From assembly GCA_000961655.1 (NCBI GenBank), contig LADR01000079.1, positions 1 to 64,000 on the forward strand: a stretch of DNA of 64,000 bases, written 5' to 3'. The position numbers were made by a program, and so were the translations under genes. The notes below the pieces were generated by a model, which did not search any database, was not told the origin of the DNA, and saw only the letters and a program-made list of their open reading frames with translations. Below are positions 34,521 through 43,938 of this stretch, one piece after another. Source of the DNA: Desulfatitalea sp. BRH_c12. Its GTDB lineage: Bacteria; Desulfobacterota; Desulfobacteria; Desulfobacterales; Desulfosarcinaceae. How positions within the stretch are numbered: the first letter of the stretch is position 1; every line of letters begins with the position of its first letter.

Positions 34521-36425
34521 TTAATTCCGGGCCTTGGCGTAGCCCATAGTCACCAGCGCGATTTCGATCTCAGGCAAAATGGACGGATCATCGATGGTTG
34601 CCGGCACTTTAAAATCTTGATTGTCGGCTATCTTTTGAATGGTGCTGCGCAAAATTTTGCCGGAACGCGTTTTGGGCAGACGTTTGACTATGGTGGCCTT
34701 TTTAAAAGCCGCTACAGGTCCGATACGTTCGCGCACCATATCGACCACCTCGCGGATGATCTCGCGCACATCCCGCGTCACACCGGCATTGAGGACCAAA
34801 AAGCCCACCGGGACCTGTCCTTTGAGATCGTCGGCAACGCCCAGTACCGCACATTCGGCCACATCCGGATGATCGGACAACACCTCCTCCATGGCACCTG
34901 TCGAAAGCCGGTGCCCAGCGACATTGATGATGTCATCGGTGCGGGCCATGACGTACACATAGCCCAGCTCGTCGATAATACCCGCGTCAGCGGTCTTGTA
35001 ATAGCCCGGATAATCGCGCATGTAGGAATCGAGAAAGCGCTGATCGTTATTCCAGAGCGTGGGCAACGTTCCCGGCGGCAAAGGCAGTTCCACAACCAGC
35101 GCACCGATACGCCCGGCGGGTGCCGGGTTCCCTTCTTCGTCCATGACCTGCAGATTCCAGCCCGGCACAGCCTTGGTCGGAGAACCGTATTTGACCGGAT
35201 AAGCGTGCAGCCCCATACAGTTTGCAGCAATGGCCCAGCCTGTTTCGGTTTGCCACCAATGATCGATGACCGGTACCTTCAGATGCCTTTCCGACCATTG
35301 GATGGTGTCGGGGTCGGAACGTTCCCCGGCCAGAAAAAGAATGCGAAAACTGGATAAATCGTAATCCTTCACCAGCTTGCCCTCAGGATCATCGCGCTTA
35401 ATGGCCCGGTAGGCGGTCGGCGCCGTGAACATCGTGGATACCTTGTGCTGCGAAATGACCCGCCAAAAAGCCCCGGCATCCGGCGTCCCCACGGGTTTGC
35501 CTTCATACAGAATCGTGGTGCAGCCTTTGAACAGTGGCGCATAGACGATATAAGAATGCCCCACGACCCAACCCACATCCGAAGCGGCCCACCACACATC
35601 ATCCTCATCGATGTCGTAGATCGCCTTCATGGACCATTTCAGGGCCACCATATGGCCGCCATTGTCGCGCACCACACCTTTGGGCTGGCCCGTCGTTCCG
35701 GATGTATACAAAATGTATAAAGGGTCGGTCGCCAACACCGGCACGCAGGCGTGCGGTTCGGCTTTGGCCATCTCGTCGGACCAATCCAGGTCCCGACCGG
35801 AAACCATGCTGGCAAGGGCCATGGACCTTTGAACGATAATACAATGTTGCGGTTTACTTTGGGCGAGTTCTATGGCTTGATCCAGCAAAGGTTTATAGGC
35901 GATCACCCGTTTGACTTCGATGCCGCACGAAGCGGAGACAATCACTTTGGGTTTGGCATCGTTGATTCGGGTGGCCAGTTCGTTGGCCGCAAATCCGCCG
36001 AAAACCACCGAATGGATGGCGCCAATGCGCGCACAGGCCAGCATGGCGATGGCTGCTTCGGGAATCATGGGCATGTAGATGATGACCCGATCGCCTTTGC
36101 CAACACCTTGGGCCGCCAGAACACCAGCGAAAAGCGCCACCTGGTCGCGCAGTTCGCGGTAAGTATAACGCCGAATGGTATCACTTACCGGGCTGTCGTA
36201 AATGAGTGCAAGTTTATCGCCCCGCCCGGACTCCACATGCAAATCCAGGGCATTGTAGCAGGTATTGACCATGCCACCTGTGAACCAGCGGTAAAAAGGC
36301 GGTTTGCTGCTATCCAGAACCTTGTCCCACTTGCGATACCAGTGACACGCCTTTGCCATTTCTCCCCAAAAGGATTCTGGATCGGCAATGGAATGTCGAT
36401 ACGCCTCCACATACGGATTGGTCAT
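34521..36425 (-). CDS. prpE: Propionyl-CoA/acetyl-CoA synthetase (AMP-forming, PrpE-like)
   Basis: Activates propionate (or acetate) to the CoA ester. Motifs: ILYTSGTTGQPKG, DHWWQTETGW (the PrpE form; acetyl-CoA synthetases read WWQTETGG), TADAGIIDELGYVYVMARTDDIINVAGHRLS and the C-terminal RLPKTRSGKILR with the catalytic Lys. The ATG at 36425 (634 residues) begins MTNPYVEAYRHSIADPESFW as in the family and has AAAGGA upstream; the ATG 54 bases earlier has no ribosome site. A sigma-54 promoter lies about 110 bases upstream, and satP follows. Confidence 0.92.
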   Translation of the reverse strand: MTNPYVEAYRHSIADPESFWGEMAKACHWYRKWDKVLDSSKPPFYRWFTGGMVNTCYNALDLHVESGRGDKLALIYDSPVSDTIRRYTYRELRDQVALFAGVLAAQGVGKGDRVIIYMPMIPEAAIAMLACARIGAIHSVVFGGFAANELATRINDAKPKVIVSASCGIEVKRVIAYKPLLDQAIELAQSKPQHCIIVQRSMALASMVSGRDLDWSDEMAKAEPHACVPVLATDPLYILYTSGTTGQPKGVVRDNGGHMVALKWSMKAIYDIDEDDVWWAASDVGWVVGHSYIVYAPLFKGCTTILYEGKPVGTPDAGAFWRVISQHKVSTMFTAPTAYRAIKRDDPEGKLVKDYDLSSFRILFLAGERSDPDTIQWSERHLKVPVIDHWWQTETGWAIAANCMGLHAYPVKYGSPTKAVPGWNLQVMDEEGNPAPAGRIGALVVELPLPPGTLPTLWNNDQRFLDSYMRDYPGYYKTADAGIIDELGYVYVMARTDDIINVAGHRLSTGAMEEVLSDHPDVAECAVLGVADDLKGQVPVGFLVLNAGVTRDVREIIREVVDMVRERIGPVAAFKKATIVKRLPKTRSGKILRSTIQKIADNQDFKVPATIDDPSILPEIEIALVTMGYAKARN

Positions 36426-36536
36426 GCCTTGGGTCCTTTCTTCTGCAAGCGGTTGTTGTTGTGGGTTCATGAATTTCATTCATTGAATTACATGAATTTC
36501 TTTTTTGTTGATCGCCACAATCTTTTAAAACCATAC

Positions 36537-36553
36537 AGCAAACCACATGCCAA
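36537..36553 (-). promoter_or_regulatory. Sigma-54 (-24/-12) promoter of prpE-satP
   Basis: Minus strand TTGGCATG-TGGT-TTGCT fits the consensus TTGGCACG-N4-TTGCA with GG and GC at the required spacing. It overlaps a 14-base inverted repeat, ATGCCA-CT-TGGCAT (36547-36560). The gene for an NtrC-type sigma-54 activator lies immediately upstream. Confidence 0.8.
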
Positions 36554-36712
36554 GTGGCATTGGTTTATAAGTTATTGATTTAATTTTATTAGACGAAGAA
36601 ATGGCAGGATGGGCCGGTCAAACAAACACAACTTTTATTGTAGGCCCTTGGACGAATATCCATCGGAACCGGTCATAGCGCAACAAAATGCCATCGACAA
36701 CATTGGTTGTAC

Positions 36713-38155
36713 CTACAATTCTGGTTGTGCCTTGGGCGATGCAGGGCCTTGGGACTGGCTTTTAAGGCGTTTGCTCAGGGCCTGTTGAGATACTCCCAGC
36801 AAGGTTGCGGCCGCGGACTGGTTGTTGCCGGCACGTCGCATGGCCTCCTGCACCAGCATGCGCGCGGTTTCCTTGAGCGTGGGCAAAGGTGTGGGAAAAA
36901 GCACAGCGGGGCCGTACGATCCGTTCGTTGGGTGGTTCTGATCGCGCGATGCTCTGGCCAAATGGGACTGAATGACTTCCAGCGGCAGGTTATTTGCTTT
37001 TTGTTGGGCCACGGCATCGAACATCATGGCTTGCAACTCGCGCACATTTCCAGGGAAAAAATGGGTCGCCAAAAGTTCCAATAGTTCAGCCGACATCGCC
37101 GGTTTGGTTTTGGCCAGCGACTGGGAGGCCTTATCCGCAAAAAAATCGGCCAGAACCGCCAAATCTTCCTTGCGTTCGCGCAAGGGGGGAATCCGCAGGC
37201 GATGCGTGCGCAGTCGATAGTGCAGATCTTTGCGAAAGCGGCCTTGCTGCTGCAAGGCCCACAAATCGGCATGTGTCGAGGTGATCACGCGCGCGTCGCT
37301 GATGCGCAGGCTGTCTTGACCCAGGGGCATATATTCATGCTCCTGAAGCAATCGCAGCAGTTTTACCTGCGATCCTTGATTCAAATCGCCGATCTCATCC
37401 AAAAAAAGGGTTCCGCCCGCTGCTTTCTCGACCAGGCCGGAACGCGCACCCTCGGCGCCCGTAAAAGCCCCTTTGACGTGGCCGAACAGGGTATCGGAAA
37501 ACACATTATCGTCAAGGCCGGCCACATTGATGGCCACAAAGGAACCGGTCCGTCCACTGAGGCGATGTATGGCGCGCGCCACCAGTTCCTTGCCGACACC
37601 GGTTTCTCCGCGGATCAGGACCGGCTGGGGTGACGGCGCAATGGATTCGATGTAGCGGAACAAGGCGAACATATTGGGACTGGCCGTCACGATCTCGGCA
37701 AACGCCTCCGGATGTGCGAGTTGCTCTTCCTCCAATTGCAGTCGCAGGGCGCGGTTTTCCTGATGCAGATCCCTGAAACGCAAAGCCTGATGAATGGCCG
37801 TGACCAGCCGGCTTTCGTCCACAGGTTTGACCAGATAGTCCAGCGCTCCTGATTTCATGCAATGCACAGCCGTATCCACATCGATGGTGCCGGTAATGAT
37901 GACCACGGGTGTGTCCGGATGGTCGGCATGAATGCGCGGCAGCAAGGATTGACCATCCAGGTGCGGCATGTTCAAATCCAGCAGGACGCAACTGGGCGAA
38001 CGGCTTTGGAGCAGGGCCAGCGCCTGGCGGCTATCGTTGCAGCAGATCACGTTATTGAACCCCGCAAGCTGCAGGGTCGTATCGATGGACAATAAAATAG
38101 ATTCTTCATCATCGATAACCAGGATAGGCATTTGAGGATGGCGTGGTCGGGTCAT
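36713..38155 (-). CDS. Sigma-54-dependent response regulator (NtrC family)
   Basis: Three domains: receiver (1-120, Asp60 in CVLLDLNMP), AAA+ activator (about 155-390) with Walker A GETGVGKE, the sigma-54-contacting GAFTGA loop and LFLDEIGDL, and a C-terminal Fis-type helix-turn-helix (NNQSAAATLLGVSQQALSKRLK). 480 residues. AGGAG precedes the ATG. It follows the Cache-domain kinase gene by 91 bases and precedes prpE, whose sigma-54 promoter it probably activates. The promoter between this gene and prpE makes autoregulation unnecessary. Confidence 0.95.
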   Translation of the reverse strand: MTRPRHPQMPILVIDDEESILLSIDTTLQLAGFNNVICCNDSRQALALLQSRSPSCVLLDLNMPHLDGQSLLPRIHADHPDTPVVIITGTIDVDTAVHCMKSGALDYLVKPVDESRLVTAIHQALRFRDLHQENRALRLQLEEEQLAHPEAFAEIVTASPNMFALFRYIESIAPSPQPVLIRGETGVGKELVARAIHRLSGRTGSFVAINVAGLDDNVFSDTLFGHVKGAFTGAEGARSGLVEKAAGGTLFLDEIGDLNQGSQVKLLRLLQEHEYMPLGQDSLRISDARVITSTHADLWALQQQGRFRKDLHYRLRTHRLRIPPLRERKEDLAVLADFFADKASQSLAKTKPAMSAELLELLATHFFPGNVRELQAMMFDAVAQQKANNLPLEVIQSHLARASRDQNHPTNGSYGPAVLFPTPLPTLKETARMLVQEAMRRAGNNQSAAATLLGVSQQALSKRLKSQSQGPASPKAQPEL

Positions 38156-38246
38156 ACGGATGCTCCTGGTTGAACCGGTTGCGCCGGCCTGGAAAGAGGT
38201 AATTAAAAAGAAGATTCGCGCTTGGGTGAATGCTTCGAGTAATGGA

Positions 38247-40196
38247 CTATTCAGCTTTTCCGGAGATCACACCAGGGGCCAACGCCGAAGATTTTCCGGA
38301 ACAGGGGCGTGCTGATCTGACATCGGTCGACCGGAAGGTCATGGTGACCGTGGTCCCCTGGCCATCATGCGACACGAAAGTCAGACGTCCGCCATGGTCG
38401 CGAACAATGGTGTCGGAAATGGATAGCCCCAGTCCAATGCCGCCACTGTCGCGCTTCGTCGTAAAAAATGGATCGGTGATCCGCTCCAGGACAGCCGGCG
38501 ACATGCCTGCCCCCGTGTCGCGCACCTCAAGCCAGACCGATCCTTCTTCGGGGCAAAAGCCGGTGGTTACGGATATGCCCGCCGGCTTGCCGCTAAGGGC
38601 CTGGCAGGCATTGACCAGCAGGTTCATCACCACCTGCTCCAGACGCTGGCGGTTGCCAGCGATGGTCGGCAGCCCCGGTGCAAGACCTACCTGAAAGCTG
38701 TCGGTTGTTTTCTTGATCATATGCTCGACCAGCGCGATGGCCTTTTGGGCCACTGCATTTAGATCGATTGCATCCCGGGCATCCGAAGCGCGCTGGCCGG
38801 CAAAATCTTTCAAATCTCCCACGATCTGTTTGACCCGAGTGACACCTTCACGGGCATGCACCAACAATTGCGGGAGCCGCTCGCGCAGCCACGCATACTC
38901 CATGCCGCCGATGCACAAATGCCCGCCGTCAACGCAATGGTCGTCCAGAATGGGCCGACTGCCTTGCCAGAATTTTTCGAACACCTGAATATTGAGCAGG
39001 ACCGAAGTGATGGGATTGTTGATTTCATGCGCCACGCCCGATACCAAGGTACCCAGGGAGGCCATTTTCGCAGCTTGAAACAGCTGCTCCTGCTGCAGCT
39101 TGGCCTGACGTTGCGCTTTTTTCTTTTCAGTCACATCACGCGCCATCATAAGATACCCGCTGCCGGGCATCTGGGCCAGTGTCGCTTCCACAGGCAGATG
39201 TTCGCCCCTGCTGTTGCACAACTCGGTTTCCAAAAAATAATCATGCCCATCACCTTCTGCGATGGTCGCCAGTTTTCCAAAGAAGGCTTCTTGGCGCTCC
39301 GTCGGCAGAATTGCACCGATGGGCTGCCCCACCAGTTCCGCACCCCCGTACCCGCTAATCGCCTGCCAGCTGTGATTGGCATAGCTGATGTGCCCCTCAT
39401 TATCGAACATAACGATAATTTCCCGCGCGGTTTCAGCCAATAGCCGATACTTGGCTTCGCTCTGCCGCAAAGAATTTTCCATCAGACGGCGGCGGCTCTC
39501 GACACCGGCCCCCTGCCAAACGACATAACCGGCCAGCAGCGCGACAATCATTAGAATAGCTGCGAATATGAGCGCCATGCGATGGACGATGGCACCAATT
39601 TGATCACGCACATCCTCCACGTAAACCCCAGTGCCGATGATCCATCCCCAGGGGACAAACGCCTTGACGTAGGAAATCTTGGTCACGATTTTGTTGGCGT
39701 TGTCCTGCCACTGCCATTGATAATCGACAAAGCCGGCCCCCTGACGACGGGCGGTATCTACAAAGGTTGTAAAAAGATGTTTGCCGGTCGGGTCGGTGAA
39801 GCCAGTGACGTCCTGCCCTTCCAGATCGGGCCGGTAGGGATGCATGATCATGTGCGGATGCATGTCATTGATCCAGAAATAATCTTTGCCGTCCGGGCCG
39901 TAACGCAAATCGCGCAACTGAGAAATTGCCTGCTGCTGGGCTTCGGACAGGGTCAAGCCACCGTCGTCCACCTGATCGGCAAAGTGCCTGGCCGTGTTCC
40001 ATGCCACCTCGGTCAGCGTGCGGATCATTTCGCGTTTGCGCTCCATCAAGTGATCTTCAACCCGCGGAAGCACCAGCCAGAATAAGGTCAGCGCCAACAG
40101 AACCACTGCCGCCAACACCGGCAGAAATATTTTGGTCGGTGCCGCCTGGATGCGCCGAATCTTCAACCAGGCCCTTTTTTTCAACGCTGCTCGCAT
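38247..40196 (-). CDS. Cache-PAS sensor histidine kinase
   Basis: A 649-residue membrane kinase. Helix 1 (about 22-45) and helix 2 (about 208-230) flank a periplasmic single-Cache domain with GPDGKDYFWINDMHPHMIMHPY and the WGWIIGTGVYVEDV end. A PAS domain (about 255-375), H-box GVAHEINNPITS, N box NLLVNACQAL and G boxes DTGAGM and GIGLGLSIS follow. sCache_2 domains commonly bind C2-C3 carboxylates (as in the chemoreceptor McpP), which fits the adjacent prpE-satP. The ATG at 40196 was chosen for the N-terminal arrangement; the frame opens 22 codons earlier. Confidence 0.9.
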   Translation of the reverse strand: MRAALKKRAWLKIRRIQAAPTKIFLPVLAAVVLLALTLFWLVLPRVEDHLMERKREMIRTLTEVAWNTARHFADQVDDGGLTLSEAQQQAISQLRDLRYGPDGKDYFWINDMHPHMIMHPYRPDLEGQDVTGFTDPTGKHLFTTFVDTARRQGAGFVDYQWQWQDNANKIVTKISYVKAFVPWGWIIGTGVYVEDVRDQIGAIVHRMALIFAAILMIVALLAGYVVWQGAGVESRRRLMENSLRQSEAKYRLLAETAREIIVMFDNEGHISYANHSWQAISGYGGAELVGQPIGAILPTERQEAFFGKLATIAEGDGHDYFLETELCNSRGEHLPVEATLAQMPGSGYLMMARDVTEKKKAQRQAKLQQEQLFQAAKMASLGTLVSGVAHEINNPITSVLLNIQVFEKFWQGSRPILDDHCVDGGHLCIGGMEYAWLRERLPQLLVHAREGVTRVKQIVGDLKDFAGQRASDARDAIDLNAVAQKAIALVEHMIKKTTDSFQVGLAPGLPTIAGNRQRLEQVVMNLLVNACQALSGKPAGISVTTGFCPEEGSVWLEVRDTGAGMSPAVLERITDPFFTTKRDSGGIGLGLSISDTIVRDHGGRLTFVSHDGQGTTVTMTFRSTDVRSARPCSGKSSALAPGVISGKAE

Positions 40197-40408
40197 AGAC
40201 ACGCACCGCCCTCTTCGGTAACGGCTGCCTCCATAATTGCTTATGAATCTGCAAGAGTGCAAAAGGAAGTTTTTTCACGGCATCCATGCCAGTGAAGAAA
40301 AATATCGAGGAGAGCCGCCGCTTGACACCGGACACTCAGTTTAGACGTGCCCTGCGCGGGATGTCAATCAGCAATTGAATTGCAGGCAATGACGGAGGTA
40401 AGCGGTTG

Positions 40409-40663
40409 CTATGCCTGTTCTTTCAGCAGCGTCCTGGCGAGATTCATGTCATAGGCTCTGTGAGGATCGAAGCCGGTTCCTTTGTACATGGCCTGGGCCT
40501 GCACAATAGCACTGTACGGCACCCAGGCGTGGGCCTCCCACAACGTGGGATCATCCTGATTCCACATACGAAACTGAATATCTTCACTATCTTGCCGCAC
40601 ATACATGCGCACCCGCTTGTTGCTGGGGAATGGATAATAGTACAGACCGCGATCGTCTTTCAT
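40409..40663 (-). CDS. Conserved hypothetical protein, 84 residues
   Basis: Starts MKDDRGLYYYPFPSNKRVRMYV and continues with FRMWNQDDPTLWEAHAWVPYSAIVQAQAMYKGTGFDP. It is soluble, acidic and Trp/Tyr-rich, with no known catalytic motif. The ATG at 40663 was chosen because the longer frame runs into the cutA gene; GAAGAT is the only upstream purine stretch. It follows cutA by about 107 bases on the same strand. Function unknown. Confidence 0.7.
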   Translation of the reverse strand: MKDDRGLYYYPFPSNKRVRMYVRQDSEDIQFRMWNQDDPTLWEAHAWVPYSAIVQAQAMYKGTGFDPHRAYDMNLARTLLKEQA

Positions 40664-40770
40664 ATCTTCACAGATCCTTTTACCAAAGATTTTGCAATTC
40701 AGCCTAATTTGATGGTAATCCGGGGGCACGGCGTGTGATACCCGCTCACGCACACCGGCAAACGATTCCC

Positions 40771-41109
40771 CTATCCTTCCGGCGAAGCCGGCACGGATTG
40801 CACCTGCGCCACGATCCACTGCAAGAAGGCCGGATTGCCGTCCTGGATCGGCAAACTGACAATGCAGGGACACTCGTAACTATGCAGTCGCTGTATGGCC
40901 TGGACGAGTTCCGGCAGCCTGTCTTCAGTGGTTTTGGCGATCAGCACGGCTTCTTCATCGTCCTGAAATTCGTCTTTCCAATAATACATTGAATTCATGT
41001 GGTTAATAATGTTGACGCAGGCCGCCAGACGCGATTGCACCACATCGCGCCCGATAGCACGCGCCTCGGCTTTGTCCTTGGTGGTGACATAAACAAAAAC
41101 GGATTTCAT
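40771..41109 (-). CDS. cutA: Divalent-cation tolerance protein CutA
   Basis: A 112-residue CutA1: MKSVFVYVTTKDKAEARAIGRDVVQSRLAACVNII, YYWKDEFQDDEEAVLIAKTTEDR and the SYECPCIVSLPIQDGNPAFLQWI end. It forms trimers and has been linked to copper tolerance. AGAGG precedes the ATG at 41109; the longer frame overlaps the preceding gene. It begins 11 bases after the upstream hypothetical gene. Confidence 0.95.
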   Translation of the reverse strand: MKSVFVYVTTKDKAEARAIGRDVVQSRLAACVNIINHMNSMYYWKDEFQDDEEAVLIAKTTEDRLPELVQAIQRLHSYECPCIVSLPIQDGNPAFLQWIVAQVQSVPASPEG

Positions 41110-41120
41110 GGGTCGCCTCT

Positions 41121-41480
41121 TCAGGACAGCAAGCCTTGCGTCATTAAAAAAGTCATGGATTTCTGGCCGATACGGTTTACCTGAGACAGCGCCTGAGTCA
41201 AGTGGTATCCGGACTCGTGGCCCACACCAGATTCGATCATCACCCGGGCATTGTTGAGGAACTTGTCCACTTCCGACCACACCGGGTCTCCGGAAGCCTG
41301 TCGGGCCACCTGCACCTCATTGGCGATCATCGCAATGAGGGCCTGCAGCACTCGCAAGGCACCTTGCTGCTCCGGCGGCGGCAAGTTCTCAAGAATTTGG
41401 GTGCACTGAGAGCACCAGATCAATCCGCTTTTTACCTTTTCGCTTTGCGAAAAGGAGATAATGGCCTGCCTGCTATCCAT
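41121..41480 (-). CDS. Hypothetical protein, 119 residues
   Basis: Mostly helical by composition, with CSQCTQILENLPPPEQQGALRVLQALIAMIANEV and a long helix VDKFLNNARVMIESG. The CxxC pair at residues 23-26 could bind metal. AAGGA lies seven bases before the ATG, and the short spacing to cutA indicates an operon. No family was recognised. Confidence 0.75.
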   Translation of the reverse strand: MDSRQAIISFSQSEKVKSGLIWCSQCTQILENLPPPEQQGALRVLQALIAMIANEVQVARQASGDPVWSEVDKFLNNARVMIESGVGHESGYHLTQALSQVNRIGQKSMTFLMTQGLLS

Positions 41481-41895
41481 CGCTCGTTCCTTAATCCGGT
41501 TGGCCGAAAAGCGTCACACCATGTCTTCGCGCGATTAGCTACGCTTCCGGGCTTACATGTACCAAGCCAATTTTCGGGGGCCACGCAGACCACCTCTTCC
41601 GTGCCGGTCCCGAAAGGTGAATACTAAGATAAACATCTAAATCGTATCGCCTTTCTGCCATAAAACGGCTGACAAGTAAAGCGCACGCCGTGATGTCCGT
41701 GATTCCTTTAATGACCCATGAGGTGCAAAATGACCAGTCACAACGGCCTCAAGCCTTTTCCTTTCGGCTTCACACTGCCCTTTTTCGCTTTTTCCCTTTC
41801 TTTTTCAGGTATTTCATGGCATTGAATGGGGCATTTTTCGAAACACTCATACCGGCTTTTCTGAACAATGAAACGCCCCACGGAGAGATCCGCTG
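41481..41895. other. Divergent intergenic region before the NarX-like kinase
   Basis: About 415 bases. The only notable features are a pyrimidine-rich block (41755-41812) and a 31-codon open frame at 41730-41825 with an apparent GAGGTG site. No promoter was clear. Confidence 0.5.
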
Positions 41896-43938
41896 ATGAG
41901 CGCTACTTCGGACCAGCTCCCAGCCAGTGCCTGGGAGCTGTTGCAGACGCTTCTGCGCAAAGGCCCCGCTGCCATCGACCACCGGGTCACTGATTCCCGG
42001 GCGCTCATCGCTGTGCTTAAGGAAAATGACAGACTGTTCAATGCAATGATCGATGCTTTCGACGGCATGATCTATATCTGCTCCTCGGATTACCGCATCG
42101 AATATCTCAGCGATCGAATGATTCGACACTTGGGATACGATGCCACTGGCGACTTTTGCTACCGTGCTTTCGGACGTCAAACAGTTTGCCCATGGTGCGT
42201 CAATCACAGGATCATCAAAGGCGAAACAATCGGGTGGGAAATGGTCAGCCCACTGGACGGCCGCTGGTACCATGTAGTCAACGCTCCCATTCACCACCTG
42301 GACGGCTCGATTTCCAAGTATGCCATCATGATGGATATTCATAATCGCAAGAATACCGAGGAAGAACTACGCAACCATCGTGATCAACTGGAAAACCTTA
42401 TCCAAGCACGTACTCTCGCATTAACCGAGGCCAATGTGCATTTGCGCCGTGAAATCGATGAGCGCATAGAGATCGAAAAGACGCTGCGCGAAAGCCACCA
42501 GCGCTATCGAAGCCTGTTCGAGGGCTCGCGCGATGCCATCATCATCAGCGATGCCGGCGGCCTCATTCTGGACGTCAACGATGCCGCCACCCTTTTGACA
42601 GGCTATGACAAATCGGAACTGATCCACAAACTTATCCAGAGCCTGCACAGCAGCATCACGCTGGCGTCCTACCAGGACTATTTCAATCGCATTCAAGCAG
42701 GCCAGTCGTTTACCCGGGAAATAGCGATTCAAACCAAGATCGGTCAAACCATCTATGCCGAATTCAGCAGCAAAAAAATAACCTTGGCCGGTGTGCCTTG
42801 CATACACACGACAGCCCGGGATATCACTTCGCGGCGGCAAGCTGAAGAGGCACTGCGCGAAAGCGAAACCAAATACAGAGACTTGGTCCAGAACGCAAAC
42901 AGCATCATTATCCGCTTCGACACTGAAGGAAAAATAAAATTCTTCAATGAATATGCCCAGGAGTTTTTCGGTTATAAGGAAGGCGAGATTCTGGGCCAAT
43001 CTCTTCTTGATACTATTTTACCCAACGTATACAGCAACGGCCGTAGCATTCAGGCCGAAATAGAAGATTTCCTGCGTAACCCGGATAAGTTCACGACCAA
43101 CGAACTTGAAAACCGGCGGCGCAACGGCGATCGGGTCTGGGTGACCTGGACCAATCGTCCTATCGTCAATGAAAAAAACCAAGTGGTGGAGTTTCTATGG
43201 GTCGGCGCGGATGTCACCGAGCGCAATCAAACCCGCCGGCAAATCCAGAACCTGACCCACGCATTGCTTAAAGCACAAGAAACCGAACGCCACCGGATCG
43301 CCCGCGATTTGCACGACCATATCGCCCAGGACCTTTCATCCCTTAAAATCCGCTTGCAGACGATGTTCGGCGCGGACCCGCCGGGCATTGGTGATTTCCG
43401 GCGCCAAGTGGATGATACGCTCCAGATTTTACAGCGCTCCATCTCCGAAGTACGCAACCTGGCCTACGATCTACGTCCACCCGGCCTTGATCAGCTCGGA
43501 TTGGTCCGCACCCTGTTCCTGTATTGTGATGATTTTGCCCAAACCAACAACCTGAAAATCGACTTCATCGCGGCCGGCCTGGATGATTTGATTCTGGACG
43601 AAGATATCCAGATCAACATTTACCGCCTCATCCAGGAAGCTCTGCACAATGTCAAAAAGCACGCCGAAGCCAAGGGCGTCACCATCCGACTGGTGGCTTC
43701 CTCCCCTAACCTGATGCTGCGCATCATCGATGACGGTAAAGGTTTCGACGTAGCGAACTGGCGCGCCAAATCGTTTGCAGAAAAACGCATGGGGTTACAA
43801 AGCATGGTCGAACGCGTGGGATTGCTCAACGGCACTATCAATATACGTTCGCGCCTGACCAAGGGGGCCGGTATCTTCATTACCATCCCCATTAAGGAGC
43901 ACTACCGTGACAGAGAAGAGGCGCATCCTGATCATTGA
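41896..43938 (+). CDS. NarX-like histidine kinase with three PAS domains
   Basis: Cytoplasmic (no membrane helix seen), 680 residues. Three PAS domains (about 45-155, 200-310 and 325-450) lead to a HisKA_3 domain with ERHRIARDLHDHIAQDLSSLK (phospho-His in RDLHD) and a HATPase with IQEALHNVKKHAEA, DDGKGF and GLQSMVERV. The first PAS contains a Cys-rich stretch, FCYRAFGRQTVCPWC, which could sense redox state or hold a metal or haem. GGAGAG precedes the ATG. It overlaps its LuxR-type regulator by 32 bases. Confidence 0.92.
   Translation: MSATSDQLPASAWELLQTLLRKGPAAIDHRVTDSRALIAVLKENDRLFNAMIDAFDGMIYICSSDYRIEYLSDRMIRHLGYDATGDFCYRAFGRQTVCPWCVNHRIIKGETIGWEMVSPLDGRWYHVVNAPIHHLDGSISKYAIMMDIHNRKNTEEELRNHRDQLENLIQARTLALTEANVHLRREIDERIEIEKTLRESHQRYRSLFEGSRDAIIISDAGGLILDVNDAATLLTGYDKSELIHKLIQSLHSSITLASYQDYFNRIQAGQSFTREIAIQTKIGQTIYAEFSSKKITLAGVPCIHTTARDITSRRQAEEALRESETKYRDLVQNANSIIIRFDTEGKIKFFNEYAQEFFGYKEGEILGQSLLDTILPNVYSNGRSIQAEIEDFLRNPDKFTTNELENRRRNGDRVWVTWTNRPIVNEKNQVVEFLWVGADVTERNQTRRQIQNLTHALLKAQETERHRIARDLHDHIAQDLSSLKIRLQTMFGADPPGIGDFRRQVDDTLQILQRSISEVRNLAYDLRPPGLDQLGLVRTLFLYCDDFAQTNNLKIDFIAAGLDDLILDEDIQINIYRLIQEALHNVKKHAEAKGVTIRLVASSPNLMLRIIDDGKGFDVANWRAKSFAEKRMGLQSMVERVGLLNGTINIRSRLTKGAGIFITIPIKEHYRDREEAHPDH

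Noticed and set aside
41730-41825. 31-codon Phe-rich open frame with a GAGGTG site, possible leader peptide
   Set aside because: Phe content follows from a T-rich tract, and the downstream kinase gives no reason for Phe attenuation; no terminator/antiterminator pair seen.
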